A DNA stretch of 64,000 nucleotides from 2-01-FULL-49-17 sp035549275 (GTDB taxonomy: Bacteria > Patescibacteriota > Minisyncoccia > 2-02-FULL-40-12 > GWA2-44-9), in the NCBI GenBank assembly GCA_035549275.1, contig DASZRH010000030.1, positions 1-64,000 on the forward strand, read 5' to 3'. The translations under genes and the position numbers were made by a program. Each line of letters starts with the position of its first letter. The first letter of the stretch is position 1. Below, piece by piece: positions 34,284 to 42,363 of this stretch. The notes beneath the pieces were generated by a model. The model did no database searches, was not told the DNA's origin, and was given only the letters and a program-made list of their open reading frames with translations.

Positions 34284-35191
34284 TGATTGATGTTGAGAAA
34301 TGAAGTATCGATCTTCTGGTCGGTTAGTGCGGTGCTATAGTCGGTGATGAATGTGAAGTATTTTTCGTACATGTCCCCGACAGCATCAAGCGCGAATGAT
34401 GCTTTGATTGGATCGGCGTCACCCATGGAAAGAGCCTGGCAAATATCGCGCATCTGTTGGACGATGCTTAGGAATTCCGAATCCGTTGGAATCAGCTTTT
34501 TGGGCACCGATAGATCAAGGCCTTCATTTAAGATCGAAGTATATTGATTGGCCTGATCGGCATAAGATTTTTTAATGCTGTCTGTGAAACCGTCGCTTCC
34601 GATCGCATCAAGAGTTTGAGATAGGACCGAAGATGTGGAAGAAAATTGGGAACCAAACTCATTAACAAGTTTAGTGAAAGATTGGAGATATGATTTTTGG
34701 TCGTCGGCACCGTCGTTTGCGGTGTGAAGCGAAGCAGGATCGACCGTTTTGCTGAATAGGTATGTTGCAGAATCAGCGACTGAAGATGTAATATCCGACC
34801 ACGCCTGGTTGTAATTTTCGCTGTCAGTCTTCAGATCCCCGGCGGCGAGACCGTCTACGGTAAGACTAGCCAGTTGATCGGTTAAGTTGCCATTCTCGAT
34901 AAGATCGTTGGGGCCGGGTACGCGCGGATCATGGCCAGAAGCGACTTCTTCCCCATCTTTAAAACCGTCGCTATCGGTGTCGGGATCATAGGGGTCAGTG
35001 TTCCAAAGCGCTTCTTGAATATTGGAAAGACCATCATGGTCAGGATCATCGTCGGATGCGCCAATTGAAGCGGTTTGCGAAAGTGTTGGACCCTTGAGAG
35101 CCTCGACATGTAAAAATTTAGCAAATTGCCAAACCAAAATCATAGCGGCTCCTGCCATGATCGCAATGAAAAAAGTAACCTTCTTCGGCAT
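34280..35191 (-). CDS. Membrane-anchored protein with calcium-binding thrombospondin-type repeats
   Basis: 303 aa. One N-terminal membrane helix (about 5-25). DDDPDHDGLSNIQEALWNTD and PDTDSDGFKDGEEV (about 46-83) are type-3 thrombospondin-like Asp-rich calcium loops. The remaining 220 residues are helical and uncharacterised. First gene of the secretion operon. A minus-strand TATAAT (35248-35243) gives a leader of about 45 nt. Probably an extracytoplasmic part of the apparatus, stabilised by calcium. Confidence 0.8.
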   Translation of the reverse strand: MPKKVTFFIAIMAGAAMILVWQFAKFLHVEALKGPTLSQTASIGASDDDPDHDGLSNIQEALWNTDPYDPDTDSDGFKDGEEVASGHDPRVPGPNDLIENGNLTDQLASLTVDGLAAGDLKTDSENYNQAWSDITSSVADSATYLFSKTVDPASLHTANDGADDQKSYLQSFTKLVNEFGSQFSSTSSVLSQTLDAIGSDGFTDSIKKSYADQANQYTSILNEGLDLSVPKKLIPTDSEFLSIVQQMRDICQALSMGDADPIKASFALDAVGDMYEKYFTFITDYSTALTDQKIDTSFLNINQ

Positions 35192-35294
35192 TATTAATTT
35201 GGGATATGCCAGGTGGTAAAAACCAGCTTCTTCCCTAGCTTTATTATACTACAGAGTCTATCTGCCGATACCGCCGGGTGTTGATAGTCAGAGC

Positions 35295-35642
35295 TTAGGA
35301 TGTGCCGACCTTTAAGATGAGGGGGCCGCCACCCACTGGAGTGCAGCCAAAGCCGCCTGGCTGCAAGCAAACATCGTACCCGCTCGCGATGCCTAAGACC
35401 CAATTTCCGCCCCCAAAGATGTTGTAGTATCTATAAAGTGTTGAGGAGCCCGGGCGGTACATGAAAACGCCCGGCCGTGGCGGCCCTACCGTGATCATCA
35501 CGTTAAAACTGCATGAGCAAGGAATGCTGCTGATGAGTCTGCCGCCGAATGGTGTACCAAACGTTGCTGCATCCACGAGACCAGGTAGGAAAAAAGACAG
35601 AAAAGACGCCACCAAGAGAAATACAAGAGAAACTCTCCGCAT
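35295..35642 (-). CDS. Small secreted protein with C-terminal conserved-looking domain
   Basis: 115 aa. Signal peptide about 1-25 (cleavage after VDA). The mature domain opens with FGTPFGGRLISSIPCSCS and ends with CTPVGGGPLILKVGTS, with four cysteines that could form disulfides. I recall such small Cys-containing exported proteins near pilus or secretion genes in Parcubacteria, but I cannot verify a family. It sits just upstream of the secretion operon on the same strand with its own leaderless-type promoter. Confidence 0.75.
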   Translation of the reverse strand: MRRVSLVFLLVASFLSFFLPGLVDAATFGTPFGGRLISSIPCSCSFNVMITVGPPRPGVFMYRPGSSTLYRYYNIFGGGNWVLGIASGYDVCLQPGGFGCTPVGGGPLILKVGTS

Positions 35643-35648
35643 ACCCCT

Positions 35649-35654
35649 ATTATA
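35649..35654 (-). promoter_or_regulatory. -10 box six bases before an ATG (leaderless)
   Basis: Minus-strand TATAAT (35654-35649), AGGGGT, then ATG at 35642. Transcription must begin at or next to the A of ATG. Confidence 0.65.
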
Positions 35655-35676
35655 CCACTGTTTTTAGTGTCGGCGG

Positions 35677-36447
35677 TTAAGGTGTTGATAAGTTTTGAGC
35701 TAATTGCTGCCATTGTGCGACGGAAAGATTTTCGGCACGGATAGCCGACAAAAGACCGGTTTTTTCAAACGCTGCGAGAACGGCTTCCCGGCTATAACGT
35801 CCCAGGAGGTTGTTGAGCAGCTGCTTGCGCCTGGAGGAAAAGCCGAGCCGGGCAATATCCAGGAAATTAATACCCAATTCCGGCCGTGGCCGGAGGCGGA
35901 TCACGGCGGAATCCACCGCCGGTATCGGCCGGAAGCTTCCGGCCGATACCGGCATGACGATTTCAGGCTCCGTATAGTACTGAATGGCCGCGGCCAGAAG
36001 ATTCATGTGCGGCGGCTGGGCCAAAATCCGCTGGGCAACCTCTTTTTGAACCATTAGCACAAGCAGCTGTGGCCGCGGCCACTTTTCAAGCGCGAGTTTA
36101 AGAAATCGCCCGGTGATATAGTACGGTAGATTGGCGACGATTTTATAGCTGTCTGATACAAGGTTGAATTCTGTAGGATCGAACTCAAGCGCATCCCCTT
36201 CTCTGACCTGAACCGACGAATCCAAAAATTCTTTTCGAAGCTCTTCAATCAGACGATGGTCTTTCTCGATGGCGATGACGGTGCCCGCGTGCTGGACCAG
36301 GAGTCGGGTTAATAGTCCTGTGCCGGGGCCGATCTCCAGTATCGTATCGGTTGCCGACAGTTCGGCGGCCTCGACAATGCGCGCGGCGACACCGGCATTG
36401 ATGAGAAAATTTTGGCCCAGCGATTTTTTTGCCGATACATTAGTCAT
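35677..36447 (-). CDS. rsmA: 16S rRNA dimethyladenosine transferase RsmA/KsgA
   Basis: Dimethylates two adjacent adenosines near the 3' end of 16S rRNA. 256 aa from ATG 36447: KKSLGQNFLIN start, SAM motif LEIGPGTGLLT, catalytic NLPYYITG, and the C-terminal substrate domain with SFRPIPAVDSAVIRL. The start overlaps the helicase stop by 8 nt (ATGACTAA); in-frame ATGs farther up lie inside the helicase. A 36-bp perfect palindrome (35918-35953) falls exactly on the SAGSFRPIPA codons. Confidence 0.96.
   Translation of the reverse strand: MTNVSAKKSLGQNFLINAGVAARIVEAAELSATDTILEIGPGTGLLTRLLVQHAGTVIAIEKDHRLIEELRKEFLDSSVQVREGDALEFDPTEFNLVSDSYKIVANLPYYITGRFLKLALEKWPRPQLLVLMVQKEVAQRILAQPPHMNLLAAAIQYYTEPEIVMPVSAGSFRPIPAVDSAVIRLRPRPELGINFLDIARLGFSSRRKQLLNNLLGRYSREAVLAAFEKTGLLSAIRAENLSVAQWQQLAQNLSTP
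35918..35953. repeat. 36-bp perfect palindrome inside rsmA
   Basis: 18-bp arms without a loop, centred on an AAGCTT, covering the conserved FxPxP motif codons of RsmA. Confidence 0.97.
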
Positions 36448-38413
36448 ATGACAGAACTTCTTCATAGTCATCGCTCGGGTCCAGCAGCTGATAGTCAAGC
36501 AAATCTTGCGGCATTTCGGACAGAAAACGTGACGGCAGATTGACTTCGGTGCTACCGAAGATGTTGCGGTACTTGGCGTGGGTCAGAACGAGACGTTCTT
36601 TAGCCCGAGTAATGCCAACATAGCAGAGGCGGCGCTCTTCTTCCATTTCGTGAGGATTGTAGATCGTCCGGCTGTGCGGGAACAGCCCTTCTTCCATGCC
36701 GACGATAAAGACCATCGGAAATTCGAGTCCCTTCGACGAGTGCATGGTCATGAGGTTTACCCGCGCGACATTGTCTTTGCCGCGATCGGCGTCCTGCAGG
36801 AGCGCGATTTCTTCCAGAAATCGCGCTCGGCCTTCATCCGGATCGAGATTATCATAGCCCCGCGCTACGGTCATCAATTCGCGAATGTTCTCCATCCGCT
36901 CCTCAACATTCTCGTAATTGCCGCTTTTGGCCAAACTTAAGGTGCGCAAGTAGTCCTCATAGCGGATTGATTCAACGATATATTCGATGACTTTTGTGAC
37001 CGGCCGTTCGGCTGCAACTGCTCGGAGGTCGGCTAAAAGCTCGGCGAATTTTTTCAAAGCTGCTCCCTTTTTGTTGTCTGTTGCCGCCAATTCTGCCAGG
37101 CCTTCGGTGAGGTCTTTTGTGCCGGCGGCGATAATTTTGTTGTATGTGGCTTCGCCGATGCCGCGAGCCGGCGTGTTGTAGATGCGTTCGAACGCCAAAA
37201 TATCGGTCGGATTATGGATAAATTTCAGATAACTTAGAATGTCTTTGATTTCTTTGCGATCGTAGAATTTTAGGCCGCCGACAATCTGGTATGGCAGGTG
37301 CTTCACGATGAGCGCCTCTTCGATGGCTCGGGACTGGGCGTGTGTGCGGTAGAGAATCGTGAAGTCATTCAATTTGTATCCCTGGCGGAGATATTTTACG
37401 ATCTGCCCGACGACGAAATTAGCTTCGGCCCGCTCGTTGAGCGTTTCTTTGACTACGATTCGCTCCCCCGCTCCGTTCTCGGTCCAGAGCGTCTTGGGAA
37501 TTTGGTTTTTGTTGTTGGAGATAATATGCTGGGCCGCAGCGAGAATCGTCTGGGTCGAGCGGTAGTTTTGTTCCAGCAGAATAACTTGGGCGTCGGCGTA
37601 ATCTTTTTGGAAATTCAGAATGTTTCGAATATCAGCTTCGCGGAATGCATAGATGGACTGGGCATCGTCGCCGATCACGAAGAGGTTTCGGTGCTTTTGG
37701 GCCAGCAGCTGAACGAACTGGTACTGGTCGTGGCTGGTGTCTTGGTATTCATCAACGAGAATATATTTCCAAAACTCGTGGTACTTGGCGAGAATGTTCG
37801 GATGATCTTTGAAAATTTTGACCGTCAAGACGATCAGGTCGTCAAAATCGAGCGAGTTCATATTTTTGAGCTGAGTTTGATATTGTTGGTAGAGCTTGGC
37901 GACCAGCTTCTCGATGTATTCATGAGGCCGATAGCTGTCGGGCCAGATGAGATCGGTCTTGAGTTTCGAAATTTTGTTGAGCATAGTCCGCGGGTTGTAG
38001 CGCTTGGGATCGATTTCCAGTTCACCCATGATGCGCTTCATGAGTGCAAGCTGATCATCACTGCCGAGGATCGAAAACTGGTTGCTGTAGCCCAGAACGC
38101 CGATTTCACGGCGCAGAATCCGAAGGCCCAATGAATGAAAGGTGCTGATTGCCGGCAATTCTTGTGATTTCTTTTTGGCTGTGCCCAGGAGCGTGCCAAT
38201 GCGTTCTTTCATTTCGTTGGCGGCCTTGTTGGTAAAAGTGATGGCGAGAATGCTGGCCGGCGGGATGCCGGAAGCGATCAGATATGCGACTCGATGTGTG
38301 AGGCAGCGTGTTTTGCCGGAACCGGGTCCGGAGATAACCAAAACCGGGCCGTCGAGCGTTTTGACGGCTTCAATTTGCTTATCATTCAACCCTCTCAAGA
38401 TCGCGTCCTTCAT
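36440..38413 (-). CDS. UvrD/PcrA-type superfamily 1A DNA helicase
   Basis: 3'-5' helicase for repair or replication restart. 657 aa: motif I GPGSGKT (29-35), motif Ia AITFTNKAANEM, motif II VDEYQDTSHDQY (about 224-235), motif III GDDAQSIYAFR, motif IV QNYRSTQ, motif V LMTMHSSKGLEF, and motif VI VGITRAKERLVL. Slightly shorter than PcrA, with little C-terminal tail. A minus-strand TAGAAT (38427-38422) with TCCACA 17 bases upstream lies 8 nt before the ATG, so the leader is almost absent. Coupled to rsmA. An in-gene hairpin lies at 36800-36828. Confidence 0.96.
   Translation of the reverse strand: MKDAILRGLNDKQIEAVKTLDGPVLVISGPGSGKTRCLTHRVAYLIASGIPPASILAITFTNKAANEMKERIGTLLGTAKKKSQELPAISTFHSLGLRILRREIGVLGYSNQFSILGSDDQLALMKRIMGELEIDPKRYNPRTMLNKISKLKTDLIWPDSYRPHEYIEKLVAKLYQQYQTQLKNMNSLDFDDLIVLTVKIFKDHPNILAKYHEFWKYILVDEYQDTSHDQYQFVQLLAQKHRNLFVIGDDAQSIYAFREADIRNILNFQKDYADAQVILLEQNYRSTQTILAAAQHIISNNKNQIPKTLWTENGAGERIVVKETLNERAEANFVVGQIVKYLRQGYKLNDFTILYRTHAQSRAIEEALIVKHLPYQIVGGLKFYDRKEIKDILSYLKFIHNPTDILAFERIYNTPARGIGEATYNKIIAAGTKDLTEGLAELAATDNKKGAALKKFAELLADLRAVAAERPVTKVIEYIVESIRYEDYLRTLSLAKSGNYENVEERMENIRELMTVARGYDNLDPDEGRARFLEEIALLQDADRGKDNVARVNLMTMHSSKGLEFPMVFIVGMEEGLFPHSRTIYNPHEMEEERRLCYVGITRAKERLVLTHAKYRNIFGSTEVNLPSRFLSEMPQDLLDYQLLDPSDDYEEVLSYD
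36800..36828. repeat. In-gene perfect hairpin, 13-bp arms
   Basis: Arms 36800-36812 and 36816-36828, loop TCC, encoding the ARFLEEIALL region of the helicase. Confidence 0.95.
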
Positions 38414-38493
38414 GCGTCCATATTCTACCGCATTTCTTGAAAAATGTGGACTACATCCGTGCGAATTGGAACCAAGTGATGCGGGAAATTAAA

Positions 38494-38736
38494 CTAATTG
38501 GTTCCGCTTACGCCGAACAATACTTTTAACTTGTTTCTGTTCTTTTTCTTTATTTCAAACCCCAAATTAGTCGATAAAATAAAAACCGTCTTAAAAACCC
38601 AGAAACGAAGATAATAACCACTTATGATTTTAGGTTTAACAAACTTGGGAGTTCGGTATTCATTATCTCCATTTTCTATTTCGGTCGATAAAAAAGTGTC
38701 GTTACCGAAACCTATCTCTGCAAATACTTTTTTCAT
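38494..38736 (-). CDS. Unrecognised small protein, 80 aa
   Basis: Beta-rich with aromatic residues and a basic C-terminal segment (FEIKKKNRNKLKVLFG). It has no signal peptide and no named family. The opening KKVFAEIGFGNDTFLSTEIE and the even spacing of motifs look like a real, conserved protein. It lies 23 nt after tRNA-Ala on the same strand, so it may share that transcript. Confidence 0.65.
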   Translation of the reverse strand: MKKVFAEIGFGNDTFLSTEIENGDNEYRTPKFVKPKIISGYYLRFWVFKTVFILSTNLGFEIKKKNRNKLKVLFGVSGTN

Positions 38737-38759
38737 AATGGTTCTAATACAAACAAATT

Positions 38760-38833
38760 TGGTGGACCTGGCGAGAATCGAACTCGCGCCTCCGCAATGC
38801 GAATGCGGCGTTGTACCACTTAACTACAGGCCC
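38760..38833 (-). tRNA. tRNA-Ala (anticodon CGC)
   Basis: Minus strand: acceptor GGGCCTG/CAGGTCC with the G3-U70 identity pair, anticodon loop TTCGCAT, encoded CCA. Confidence 0.92.
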
Positions 38834-38846
38834 CTGACATATACTG

Positions 38847-38917
38847 TCGGGCTGCCGAGAATCGAACTCGGTCTTCACGAACCCGAATCGTGCGTACTAC
38901 CGGCATACTCCAGCCCG
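38847..38917 (-). tRNA. tRNA-Pro (anticodon CGG)
   Basis: Minus strand: acceptor CGGGCTG/CAGCCCG with C1-G72, anticodon loop TTCGGGT. CCA not encoded. Confidence 0.9.
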
Positions 38918-38960
38918 AATATCCGCTCTATAATACCAAATTTTAAGATTTTGACCAGGG

Positions 38961-39398
38961 TTAGCGGTGGCCCGTGCTGCCGAACCCGCCGCGCGTTTTG
39001 GCTTTCATTTTGGAAGTTTCTCGCCACGTCGCGCGGGAGAATTTCAGGAGAATTCCCTGTGCTACGCGCGTCCCCTTTTCAACAGTTACTGTCTTTCGGG
39101 TAAAATTGTGCGCCAGGAACTTGTACTCATCTTCATCCCCGGCATAGTCGGTATCAATAATGCCAACTCCGTTTACGGGTAAAAGGCCGAGCTTGTGCAG
39201 CGAACTGCGGGCCGCCAGCAGCACAAAATAACCCTTAGGAACGGCAATGGCCACATTCAGCGGAATCAACGCGGTTACGCCAGGCTTGAGGGTTACTGTT
39301 TCCCGCGCCGCAAGATCGAAACCGGCTGCGCCGGCGGTTTTGTATTCCGGGAGTGGAAGCGATGGGTCAAACCGTTTAATCTTGATCTGTTTCAACAT
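38961..39398 (-). CDS. dut: dUTP pyrophosphatase
   Basis: Hydrolyses dUTP to dUMP and keeps uracil out of DNA. 145 aa: motif 1 AGAAGFDLAA, motif 2 AARSSL, motif 3 GVGIIDTDYAGD (about 77-88), motif 4 GTRVAQGILL, and the C-terminal motif 5 RGGFGSTG that closes over the nucleotide. All five motifs are present. ATG 39398 lies within the last 23 bases of the upstream nucleotidyltransferase gene. Confidence 0.95.
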   Translation of the reverse strand: MLKQIKIKRFDPSLPLPEYKTAGAAGFDLAARETVTLKPGVTALIPLNVAIAVPKGYFVLLAARSSLHKLGLLPVNGVGIIDTDYAGDEDEYKFLAHNFTRKTVTVEKGTRVAQGILLKFSRATWRETSKMKAKTRGGFGSTGHR

Positions 39399-40824
39399 GG
39401 TATTTTTCGGCAATGGCTTCGTCTTCAGCTTGCTGGGCGCGGTGTATCTTTTCCAGGGCCGCGGTAAGTTCTGCGGGCGTGCTCTTGTCCAGTTCGTGAA
39501 TGCGGCCGACGAGATGGTCGCGCTCATTCAGGGCTGGGTTCTCAAGCACTTCAGCCAAAAGCATATTCAGAACGAGCCCGACTTTCGGGCCTGGGCCGCC
39601 AGAAAGTTCATTCATGACGTCATGCCCATTCACCTTGAGCATTTTAACCGAGATGGGGTCCTTGGAAACTTTCTCTATCATGTATTTGAGGTGGCGCAAT
39701 TTGTATGGGACGGCTTTCGGCCGGCCTGATCCGATTCGGTCGGCCTCTCGGAGCTTCAGGAGATCTTCGACGTTTTCGGTGCCGACATTGGCGACCAGGC
39801 GGCGGACGGAAGATTCGGTGACCTCGCCGACGTTATAGAAAAACATGTGGTAGCGGACGAGCTTCACCAGGCGATCAGCTAGATCGTTGGGAAGCTTCAA
39901 GCGTTCGGCGATGCTGGCAACCATGCGGGCGCCGATGACTTCGTGGCCATAGAATGTGGCGTGAGTGCCTTCGCCGCGCTTGGAGCGGGGCTTGCCGATG
40001 TCGTGAAAGAGCGCCGCTAGGCGGACGGCAGTCGAATAGCCCTGGTCGGCGGCGTATTTCAGCGCCAGCGCGTTATGTTCCCAGACGGTATAGATATGGT
40101 GGAGATTTTGGGTGACCCCGATCCCCTCGCGCAGTTCGGGCAGGATATACTTCAGAAGGCCGAGTTCTTCCAAAAGCAGAATGCCGTGATACGCGCACGG
40201 CGATTCGATGATTTTGAGGAATTCATCGCGAATTCGTTCTTTCGAAATCGCTTCCAGCCACGCGGCGCTGGCGACGATCGCCGCGCGCGTCGGCTTATCA
40301 AGGGCAAAATCCAGAACCGTAGCGAAGCGCGCAGCGCGCAACAGGCGCAAGGCATCTTCGGAAAAACGCTTATTCGGATCGCCGACCGTCCGCAGGACTT
40401 TGTTATTGATATCTTCTCGGCCGCCGAAGTTATCAATAACAGTCCTGTCGGCGGCCATTGCTATGGCGTTGACGGTGAAATCGCGGCGCGACAAATCTTC
40501 GCTCAAGGTCTTGGCGAATCGAATCTCATCCGGATGGCGCTTGTCGGTGTACTTCCCTTCAATGCGGTAGGGCGTTACCTCGATGATGGCCAGGGCCGGG
40601 TCTTCGGAACTAGTTTTGATGCCGACAGTGCCGAAATTATTCTCGTAGATGTGTTCGGGAAATAATTTCTGAATTTCTTCGGGTGCAGCGTTGGTGGTAA
40701 TGTCCCAATCTTTCGGTGGCAGGCCGCGCAAGAGGTCCCTGACGCAGCCGCCGACTGCATACGCTTCAAAACCGCCCATGCGGAGGGTTTCTAGAACTGT
40801 CAGAACTTCAGATGGTAGTGTCAT
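39376..40824 (-). CDS. tRNA nucleotidyltransferase (CCA-adding type) with HD domain
   Basis: Adds CCA, or part of it, to tRNA 3' ends. 482 aa: GGCVRDLL (25-32), DWDI carrying the catalytic Asp pair (D39, D41), RRDFTVNAIA (113-122), helical RNA-binding region, and an HD domain (LFHDIGKP, H274-D275) as in repair-capable bacterial CCA enzymes. It could instead be a poly(A) polymerase; CCA addition is favoured because about half the tRNAs here lack an encoded CCA. Its ATG is 11 nt after tRNA-Arg, which lacks CCA and lies on the same strand. Confidence 0.9.
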   Translation of the reverse strand: MTLPSEVLTVLETLRMGGFEAYAVGGCVRDLLRGLPPKDWDITTNAAPEEIQKLFPEHIYENNFGTVGIKTSSEDPALAIIEVTPYRIEGKYTDKRHPDEIRFAKTLSEDLSRRDFTVNAIAMAADRTVIDNFGGREDINNKVLRTVGDPNKRFSEDALRLLRAARFATVLDFALDKPTRAAIVASAAWLEAISKERIRDEFLKIIESPCAYHGILLLEELGLLKYILPELREGIGVTQNLHHIYTVWEHNALALKYAADQGYSTAVRLAALFHDIGKPRSKRGEGTHATFYGHEVIGARMVASIAERLKLPNDLADRLVKLVRYHMFFYNVGEVTESSVRRLVANVGTENVEDLLKLREADRIGSGRPKAVPYKLRHLKYMIEKVSKDPISVKMLKVNGHDVMNELSGGPGPKVGLVLNMLLAEVLENPALNERDHLVGRIHELDKSTPAELTAALEKIHRAQQAEDEAIAEKYHVETDQD

Positions 40825-40835
40825 GGCAAAATATG

Positions 40836-40907
40836 TGCCCTCGGTACGAATTGAACGTACATCAAGCCCTTAGGACGGGCCCGTTCTATCCTTTGAACTA
40901 CGAGGGC
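40836..40907 (-). tRNA. tRNA-Arg (anticodon CCT)
   Basis: Minus strand: acceptor GCCCTCG/CGAGGGC, anticodon loop GTCCTAA. CCA not encoded. Directly upstream of the CCA-adding-type gene. Confidence 0.9.
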
Positions 40908-40968
40908 AAGGATGCGGGTTTCATCTTGCGAGGATATCATTTTTATGGTATTTTTTCAATTGCATTTA

Positions 40969-41044
40969 GGGCCGCTAGCTCATCTGGTAGAGCGCTTCCA
41001 TGGCATGGAAGAGGTGACCGGTTCGATTCCGGTGCGGTCCACCA
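40969..41044 (+). tRNA. tRNA-Ala (anticodon GGC)
   Basis: Acceptor GGGCCGC/GCGGTCC with G3-U70, anticodon loop ATGGCAT, encoded CCA. TTGCGA, 17 bases and TATTTT precede it. Confidence 0.93.
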
Positions 41045-41089
41045 AATTTGATTTGACGAAGAACGCAATCCGCGCGCGTGGAAGAATAA

Positions 41090-41125
41090 AAAATAAGACA
41101 TCTTTTGTTTAAGATGTCTTATTTT
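41090..41125. terminator. Bidirectional AT-rich terminator
   Basis: 15-bp perfect stem AAAATAAGACATCTT with TTGTTT loop, serving tRNA-Ala and, on the other strand, the gene ending at 41119, whose stop lies in the arm. Confidence 0.85.
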
Positions 41126-41352
41126 ACGTTGCTTTGCATAACTTTCACGCGTCTAATACTTGTTATCTTGCTATTCGGAATATCTAGATAATCCGTAACA
41201 TGATCTTCTGTCGCATTGAAAGCAACCCGTATAGATTCGGGCATCTCTCGTATTAATACACCCGTACAGATATATTCTCTATCTTGCTTGCCGGTAAACG
41301 AGACCTCTATATATATATTCGATACGTTTTTTTCTGGATAAAATTTCTTCAT
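41119..41352 (-). CDS. Unrecognised small protein, 77 aa
   Basis: Beta-rich protein of unknown family, coupled by an ATGA overlap to the 163-aa gene before it. AT-richer codons than its neighbours suggest the pair was acquired together. No motif identified. Confidence 0.6.
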   Translation of the reverse strand: MKKFYPEKNVSNIYIEVSFTGKQDREYICTGVLIREMPESIRVAFNATEDHVTDYLDIPNSKITSIRRVKVMQSNVK

Positions 41353-41840
41353 TGCATCTTCTTTATTATCTTGATGACTGAGATTGGTATGACATAAAAT
41401 GTCGGTCGTTTTTTTGGGTGCTCAATTCTTGAATTTCGATATCTCTTGGTTGTTGTAGGATTAGAAACTATCAAGCGCTGCGAGTCCACATCTTCAAGCA
41501 CGCCGACAGTTTTTATCAAAGAACATTTCCTGCGCTTCGAATACGAGACGAGCGTTACGTCCTCCCATTTTACCAAAATCTTATCGCCTTGTTTTGCGTC
41601 ACACTCTAACGAAGTTTTTTTTTGCTTCTTGTTTCCCTTGTGTATCAAACTTGGTGGTATGAGCAGACCACGAACAATTCCGTCGAATCTTGGTCTTATT
41701 TGTCTTACAAATTCAACGCGTACAGACTGTTCGTCTTTTGAGACATATCCGCAGGCTTCATGTATTCGAAATATGCTCGTACTGTATGTGGGCGTATAGA
41801 GATAATATGAATCTATGTATTTTATGATTTTTGCAATCAT
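41349..41840 (-). CDS. Unrecognised basic protein, 163 aa
   Basis: Lys/Arg-rich with tyrosines and predicted beta strands; the middle (KQGDKILVKWEDVTLVSYSKRRK) could be a small nucleic-acid-binding barrel, but I see no named family. Promoter: TTGC then TAGAAT (41852-41847, extended -10) six bases before the ATG, so the mRNA is leaderless. Forms a two-gene unit with the 77-aa gene downstream. Confidence 0.65.
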   Translation of the reverse strand: MIAKIIKYIDSYYLYTPTYSTSIFRIHEACGYVSKDEQSVRVEFVRQIRPRFDGIVRGLLIPPSLIHKGNKKQKKTSLECDAKQGDKILVKWEDVTLVSYSKRRKCSLIKTVGVLEDVDSQRLIVSNPTTTKRYRNSRIEHPKKRPTFYVIPISVIKIIKKMQ

Positions 41841-41846
41841 GAGTTA

Positions 41847-41852
41847 ATTCTA
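41847..41852 (-). promoter_or_regulatory. Extended -10 giving a leaderless mRNA
   Basis: TGC-TAGAAT on the minus strand, six bases before ATG 41840. Confidence 0.6.
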
Positions 41853-41910
41853 GCAAATTAAGAAGGGGTGGACACAAAAGAGATGCCCACCCACAAAAAG
41901 AGTTTCCGAT

Positions 41911-42123
41911 CTATTTCTTCCCGAAGATAGATGACCAGAAACTCTCCGCTCGCGATCCAGACTCATCTGTCTTGCTGAATCTTTCTGAGTTCTTAGAAGA
42001 GTTTCCTCTCTCAAAAACCCCAGCTTTCTCGGCGTCATCTCGAGCAGCATGTTCCGCCCGGGCGACGTCTTTCAGCGAATCTCCGCTGTGTTTGGACGTG
42101 TCACGATCTGTCCATTTACCCAC
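41911..42123 (-). CDS. Small hydrophilic protein with canonical Shine-Dalgarno, GTG start
   Basis: 70 aa, charged and probably disordered, ending in SFWSSIFGKK. No family recognised. The start is decided by AAGGAGGTGA, an almost complete match to the 16S rRNA tail, ending 8 nt before GTG 42123. A longer frame upstream lacks any site. It is one of only four genes here with a strong Shine-Dalgarno. A weak terminator-like stem (about 41863-41893) follows. Nothing else is seen between 42124 and 42336 beyond scattered AT-rich -10-like boxes. Confidence 0.65.
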   Translation of the reverse strand: MGKWTDRDTSKHSGDSLKDVARAEHAARDDAEKAGVFERGNSSKNSERFSKTDESGSRAESFWSSIFGKK

Positions 42124-42363
42124 CCTTCTCACCTCCTTTTGGGTCGGTTTAAGGTACGCACCAAAACAGAACCATTCTGCTTTGTCTGTGTACAATATTG
42201 CCTACCACCTACTCTTCTGTCAATACTTTCAGGGTGGAGTACTATTTGACTATGGATTTTAACGTCATTCATCAGTCTCCACTACCCATTGCGTTCGATG
42301 CAAAATTTTGATATCGTATACAACTGCCCTTTCAAAATGGCACACACTATGCATACCAACACT

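Noticed and set aside
26004..35191. Integrated conjugative element
   Set aside because: No integrase, relaxase, attachment-site repeat or cargo genes are visible; composition matches the rest of the window.
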